Shown here: positions 8,406 to 11,883 of the stretch, one piece after another
Position numbering within the stretch: the stretch's first letter is position 1
How the letters are laid out: each line of letters opens with the position of its first letter
Origin: Rodentolepis nana
Taxonomy: Eukaryota > Platyhelminthes > Cestoda > Cyclophyllidea > Hymenolepididae
DNA: 11,883 bases
Reading direction: 5' to 3'
Assembly: GCA_900617975.1 (NCBI GenBank)
Contig: UZAE01012695.1
Location: 1-11,883 of the forward strand
Made by a program: the position numbers and the translations under genes
The notes under the pieces: model-generated
What the model was told of the DNA's origin: nothing
What the model saw: the letters and a program-made list of their open reading frames with translations, nothing else
Database searches by the model: none

Positions 8406-8519
8406 AATATGTTAAAGTCGTCTCCGGTCGATTTAATGTTGTCATGGCACAGCCTAGTATCTATTCCCCTCACTTTGACTACCCTCCACTCCCTTCCTCA
8501 CCCCCCCCTCCCCCAACAT
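8406..8519. repeat. Pyrimidine-rich low-complexity spacer between two retroposon copies
   Basis: The second half (8464-8515) is almost all C and T, including a run of eight C at 8501-8508. It lies directly before the 5' end of the next copy and may hide that copy's target duplication. No gene seen. Confidence 0.5.
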
Positions 8520-8592
8520 GGGGTGCGCAATAGACTTACCTCCACGTGGTGCACCCTGGGCAACGTATATTCATACGGCAAAAAAGTCTATT
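8520..8592 (+). ncRNA. HDV-like self-cleaving ribozyme, intact
   Basis: P1: GGGGTGC (8520-8526) with GCACCCT (8551-8557), seven pairs, the first being the G1.U wobble typical of these ribozymes. J1/2: GC. P2: AATAGACTT (8529-8537) with AAGTCTATT (8584-8592), nine pairs. P3: ACC (8538-8540) with GGT (8548-8550), loop TCCACGT. P1.1: CC (8542-8543) with GG (8558-8559). P4: CGTAT (8564-8568) with ATACG (8573-8577), loop ATTC. GGCAAA (8577-8582) places the expected catalytic C at 8579. The UGGGCAAC spanning P1 end to P4 is the same as in the viral ribozyme. The strand order P1a-P2a-P3-P1b-P4-P2b is the double pseudoknot of the class. Predicted cleavage is immediately 5' of 8520, the first base of the element. 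Activity is inferred from sequence only. Confidence 0.87.
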
Positions 8593-8871
8593 AACCGGCA
8601 GTTGACTTCTGACTTCAAATTGTCATGACACATTCGAATACTTCCACAGTACTTAACTCACCTTTTTTCTACCTTTGTGTCTGTCTCTTTTACATCCTTC
8701 ACCTTTTTTCTACCTTTGTGTCTGTCTCTTTTACATCTATGAAACACTCTTCTGTTCCCCCGTCTCTCGACTTTTTGTCACCTTGATGTTCCTTCCCCTC
8801 TGCGAAGCCTGAGGTCTACTGAAGGGCTAATTATACCTATCAAAGGGCCTGCCATTTGACATAAATAAATA
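8520..8871 (+). mobile_element. Ribozyme-headed short retroposon, best-preserved full-length copy
   Basis: About 352 bases: the ribozyme head (8520-8592), CCGGCAGTTGACTTCTGACTTC, a pyrimidine-rich body, GAAACAC, a GAAGCCTGAGGTCTACTG stretch, AAGGGCTAATTATACC, GCCTGCCATTTGAC and an ATAAATAAAT tail. A 39-base part of the body is duplicated in tandem (8658-8696 and 8699-8737, period 41); the other copies have it once, so the unduplicated form would be about 311 bases. It encodes no protein. I see no convincing tRNA-type A and B boxes, so it does not look like a usual tRNA-derived SINE. A non-autonomous element trimmed from a larger non-LTR element fits better. No clear target duplication is visible around this copy. 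Confidence 0.8.
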
Positions 8872-10323
8872 TTTGATGTGGGAGATGAAATGTTCTACGA
8901 CATTGTTAATTTAATGCCTGAAGGTTTAGTAACTTGACAATATATAAATACCAAAAAATCTTCACTTTTAATTAGAGGAAAACCTACTATTATATCAAAT
9001 ACTATGCGTATGTGATTCTATTCACTTGTTTATAACGTCAGTTATTTTCATATCTATTTCAAGAAGACATTCTTTGTATTTTGATACACTGATTGCTTGG
9101 AAAATGTCAAATCCATTACAATCTCTACCTAGGCATCAAAACGCTAACTTTAAGCTATGTAGTTTTAATTGTCTCCCAATGCAAATGATTGCCCGTAACC
9201 GAATATATCTAGGCCCACCTTAATAAAAGACAAAATTTGCCTCTCCCTAAAGATATAAAATAGAAAAAATGTTTCTACACAACTATGTTAATTGCATAGC
9301 GTGACTATGATTCAGTTTATTCAAAAGTCGGAGCTCCTAGGCTTTTCCAATTTCCTCATACAAAATTGATTTGTGTATTCAATACAAAACATAACAAGAA
9401 GGGAGCCTAAATAGCTAAGCGTGCTACTGAAATGGAGAAAAGTGTTTTTTTAGTTTTGATTGTCATGTCACATTTAGACCACCTGATTAGTCAACCTAAC
9501 TTCTATTCAAATACAGCTGGCGTCCAGCTACCTCATTGGTCCAGTTTTCTTAAATTTAGAGGGTGTGAAATCGTTAAAATTCTTGTATTTGATTGTTTGA
9601 TTTCATTCCTACGGGGACTGACAATCATCTGCCATTGTCTATTTAAGAACTACAATACTTGTTTGCTTTATACATTTAATATTTGCGATAGAGTGAGTGA
9701 TGCATTTAGACAATCATCGCTAGAGAAGCATCAGTGTGCTTTAATGAGAAAAGGGTCGAATTCTGGCTTCTCCAGTGCGGTTACCTTTTCTTCTTATTGA
9801 ATAGGTTAGTTTCTGTGGCGCTAGCAAGATGAAAATCAAATTAAAGATGAATTTGGTAGTATGCTCGCTTGAAGGAAAGGACAAAGATATCAACCCCTCC
9901 CTTAGTTACATAAATTAGCATGAAGCATGTTTCCGCTTTCATCTTTATTATTCACAAAGGGGTTCCACATCAGGACATTTCAGCAAATGAGTATCAATTC
10001 CTCATTCATTTGAGTAACTGTTTGGGGAAACGTGGGAAATTGTAGCGGAGCATGGAATAATGAAAATAAAGCATGGCCTGGTAATCATTAATCCATCCCG
10101 AGTATTTATCGTTAATTCTTTACAGCGTATGGGAAAGTTAAGAATTCGAGAGCTATTTGACCTACTAACTTGATTTGTTTCTGCAGTCTTTGTTAGTTGC
10201 ATGCTATATTGCTTTGTTAATTTAGTCAAGGAGGAAGCTTCTGAAAGTTCCTGATTAGCAATATTGCCCCAGTTTGATTGAATTTAAGCACGATCACTCT
10301 TTCGATCCTTTAAATATGATCGA
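8872..10323. other. Intergenic, no supported gene apart from a weak open frame
   Basis: AT-rich with many stops. The only frame worth noting is 9432-9800, listed separately. The open frame at 9026-9223 has no motif. No RNA gene or repeat recognised. Confidence 0.45.
9432..9800 (+). CDS. Weak candidate: 122-codon frame with signal-peptide-like start
   Basis: The frame opens with ATG and reads MEKSVFLVLIVMSHLDHLISQ: a basic residue, a hydrophobic core, then polar residues, as in a secretion signal. The rest is rich in hydrophobic and aromatic residues with six cysteines and matches nothing I know. A consensus-like donor GTGAGT lies at 9692-9697, so a real exon could stop there. One or two such frames are expected by chance in sequence this AT-rich. 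It could be the first exon of a secreted protein, perhaps of the gene whose exon lies at 11727, but nothing links them directly. Confidence 0.18.
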   Translation: MEKSVFLVLIVMSHLDHLISQPNFYSNTAGVQLPHWSSFLKFRGCEIVKILVFDCLISFLRGLTIICHCLFKNYNTCLLYTFNICDRVSDAFRQSSLEKHQCALMRKGSNSGFSSAVTFSSY

Positions 10324-10637
10324 ATGGAGCGCGATCCACTTACCTTCACGTGTTGAACCATTTACGAAAAATGTCTATAAACCAGACAGTTGACTTCTCA
10401 CTTCAAGTTACCATAACCCGACCCAATATCAAATATTTGGCCATTTCACAGTACTCACCTTACCCTTTTCTCTACCTTTGTGTCTGTCTCTGTTACATCT
10501 GTGAAACACACTTCTCTCCCCCCCCCCTCAATGAATTTTAGTGACTTCAATTGTCCTCCCCTCTGTAAAGCCAGAAGTCAACTCAAGGGCAAATGATAAC
10601 CATCGTAAAGCCTGCCATGTGATATAAATAAATAAAA
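10324..10637 (+). mobile_element. Ribozyme-headed short retroposon, decayed copy
   Basis: About 314 bases aligning along the family's length: GCGATCCACTTACCTTCACGTG head, CAGTTGACTTCTCACTTCAA, CAGTACTCACC, the CTACCTTTGTGTCTGTCTCT stretch (single copy), GAAACAC, AGAAGTCAACTCAAGGGCAA, GCCTGCC and an ATAAATAAATAAA tail. The ribozyme part is dead: P1 strands are changed and the segment covering the end of P1 and P4 is partly deleted. A tentative, diverged target duplication is AAATATGATCGA (10312-10323) against AAATAAAATTGA (10630-10641), 9 of 12, but it overlaps the tail. This is the oldest-looking copy here. Confidence 0.75.
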
Positions 10638-11726
10638 TTGAATTAGAAAATGACAGCCAGATCCAAATTAAAAATTTTGGTCAGGAAATTGAATTATGGA
10701 AATATTCTTTGAATCTAATATTAACTACCAGCATCGTTACGATTAAAATTTGCTAGGCCATTTTATTATTTGTAATAAATTTCCCAGTTTAGATAAGCCT
10801 CTGAAAATAGTAGCCTCTCGCTCTTCCACATCGTCTTAAAACGGCGTAACTCCTTTCAACTCTAGAGAAAAATTTCCTCGTTAACAATGTGAATATATTT
10901 TGGAGGATAAAGCGCTACCAGGGTTAGACAACAAAGAAATGTCATGCGCACTCTAACAGGCAAGTCGTGTAGGGAGCAGGTGCAAGGTGAGCTTAATCGG
11001 CCAGCCATCAATCAATTGTGGCTCCATTGTTTAACAAACTCTTCATTGTAGTTTAGTGATTAAGCCACGTGACATTCGACGCATCTCGACTTTACTTCTG
11101 TTTCTTCCATAGTGTTGGGACACTTGCCACAGGGGTTACCGCGGGAGGGGGGGGGGGGTTTGACAATACTTGTTTGTGTGGTAATCCAATACGGTGCGAG
11201 AAAGAAGCGCTGGGATTTAATATAAATCTGTAAATAGCGTGTACTTTTAGCAGTTATAAAATTTTTTCTTGTTTCCAAAGTTATTATTATTATTGAAGTG
11301 TAGAGCTTTCCTTCGGACAAGGTTTAAATAATTGATAAGGCGCATTCTAGCAATTAAAACACAGATGATTGCTTCTTCTTTCTTTGAATTTTTTTCATTC
11401 TAAAGAAGTGTTCAGTGAAGCAAAACTGTACATATTTAAAACAAGCTTAAATTACATGCACAAATTAAGCGCAAGTCAAAATTCCTGTGAGAAATTAAGG
11501 ATAAATAGCTTTCTATACCAAAAATTCTCCTTAATGTATATTTGAGGTTTTATGTTAGCCCATAGTTATAAAAGTCAAAAAAACATTATTTGTGCTTTGT
11601 TACTAGGTTTTAGTATTTAATCAACCTTTTGTTATTTTAATTTGTTAAATTCATCGTCCTAGAGATTTAAACGGTACTGAAAAGAGCTATGAGTTGTCAT
11701 CTGCCAATTCTGATGTTTTTTACCAG
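10638..11726. other. Non-coding: intergenic or intron of the right-hand gene; G-tract at 11147-11158
   Basis: No coding exon is supported. A run of twelve G (11147-11158), just after GCGGGA, is a possible length-variable or quadruplex-prone site. The minus open frame 11060-11320 owes part of its length to this tract and has no motif. The part next to 11727 must be intron if the exon there is real; it ends in a TGATGTTTTTTACCAG acceptor. Confidence 0.45.
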
Positions 11727-11883
11727 CCGAAGCGAATGATGCATTCAATGAAGTTATCGGTGCATGTCCCAAAGTTAAAGGCGACGAAATTTGTAAAACC
11801 GAGTGGGAGTTAGCTCAAAAGACAATGTCAATTTCATATTGCCCAATGCGAAGAAGTAAACATTCCGATTATTTAATATATGT
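11727..11883 (+). CDS. Partial gene: internal coding exon, cysteine-containing protein of unknown function
   Basis: A good acceptor (TTTTTTACCAG) ends at 11726. The frame from 11729 stays open for 51 codons to the window edge; two bases (CC) before it complete a split codon. The peptide begins EANDAFNEVIGACPKVKGDE and continues with ICKTEWELAQKTMSISYC, a balanced composition with three cysteines (CX8C, then 15 residues to C) unlike the AT-driven chance frames nearby. An in-frame TGA just upstream of the acceptor and the lack of an ATG show that it is not a first exon. The exon may end at 11855, before GTAAAC, since the sequence after it turns intron-like (AT-rich). That would give a 129-base exon. 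Paired cysteines suggest an extracellular or secreted protein. Family not recognised; upstream exons not identified. Confidence 0.5.

Noticed and set aside
8520..8592. Other ribozyme classes (hammerhead, twister, pistol) for the head
   Set aside because: The core motifs of those classes are missing, for example there is no CUGAUGA as in hammerheads, while the order and bases of the HDV-like class fit completely.
8264..8594. Open frames of 69 and 87 codons across the paired retroposon copies
   Set aside because: They are translations of the ribozyme and body repeats with no protein signal.
8520..8650. tRNA-type promoter boxes in the retroposon head
   Set aside because: ACTTCAAA and TAGACTTACC only loosely resemble B and A boxes, and the head is explained by the ribozyme fold.
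11060..11320. 86-codon minus-strand open frame with a run of prolines
   Set aside because: The prolines come from the G-tract at 11147-11158; no other coding sign.

Overview
The window is eukaryotic nuclear DNA, AT-rich and gene-poor, most likely from an invertebrate animal. The evidence is spliced genes with GT-AG introns (three very short coding introns of 80, 44 and 47 bases), a solo LTR, a decayed non-LTR retrotransposon relic and several copies of a short retroposon. I cannot name the species. The tiny introns would suit a flatworm or similar lineage, but that is inference.

Layout. 168-476: a solo LTR, probably on the minus strand, with a 4-base target duplication. 708-2471: one complete gene, with a possible TATA box, a possible non-coding first exon ending at 789, four coding exons (1140-1235, 1316-1678, 1723-2056, 2104-2390) and a poly(A) signal at 2466. 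It encodes a 359-residue ankyrin-repeat protein with an acidic serine-rich tail. 2472-3829: no supported gene. 3830-5139: two copies of a short retroposon, one plus (rearranged) and one minus. 5155-7731: no convincing gene, one weak open frame. 7732-7899: a relic resembling the C-terminal part of a non-LTR reverse transcriptase. 8253-8871: two more retroposon copies, head to head. 8872-10323: one weak open frame whose start looks like a signal peptide. 10324-10637: a fifth, decayed retroposon copy. 11727 to the end: an internal coding exon of a gene that continues to the right.

The main result is the retroposon family, here about 314-352 bases when not rearranged. Its first 73 bases fold as a hepatitis-delta-virus-like (HDV-like) self-cleaving ribozyme: nested double pseudoknot P1-P2-P3-P1.1-P4, 7-bp P1 starting with a G.U wobble, UGGGCAAC after P1, and a GGCAAA segment holding the expected catalytic cytosine. 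Two copies (8320-8392 minus, 8520-8592 plus) look close to intact. Others have wobble changes and one base-pair swap that keep pairing. Three copies have target-site duplications of 12-15 bases, and their 5' junctions fall at, or one base from, the predicted cleavage site. Such ribozymes are known to trim the 5' ends of R2, RTE and trypanosome L1Tc/NARTc elements. Here one appears to be the whole head of a short non-autonomous element ending in an ATAA-type tail. One copy is only 141 bases: ribozyme plus tail.
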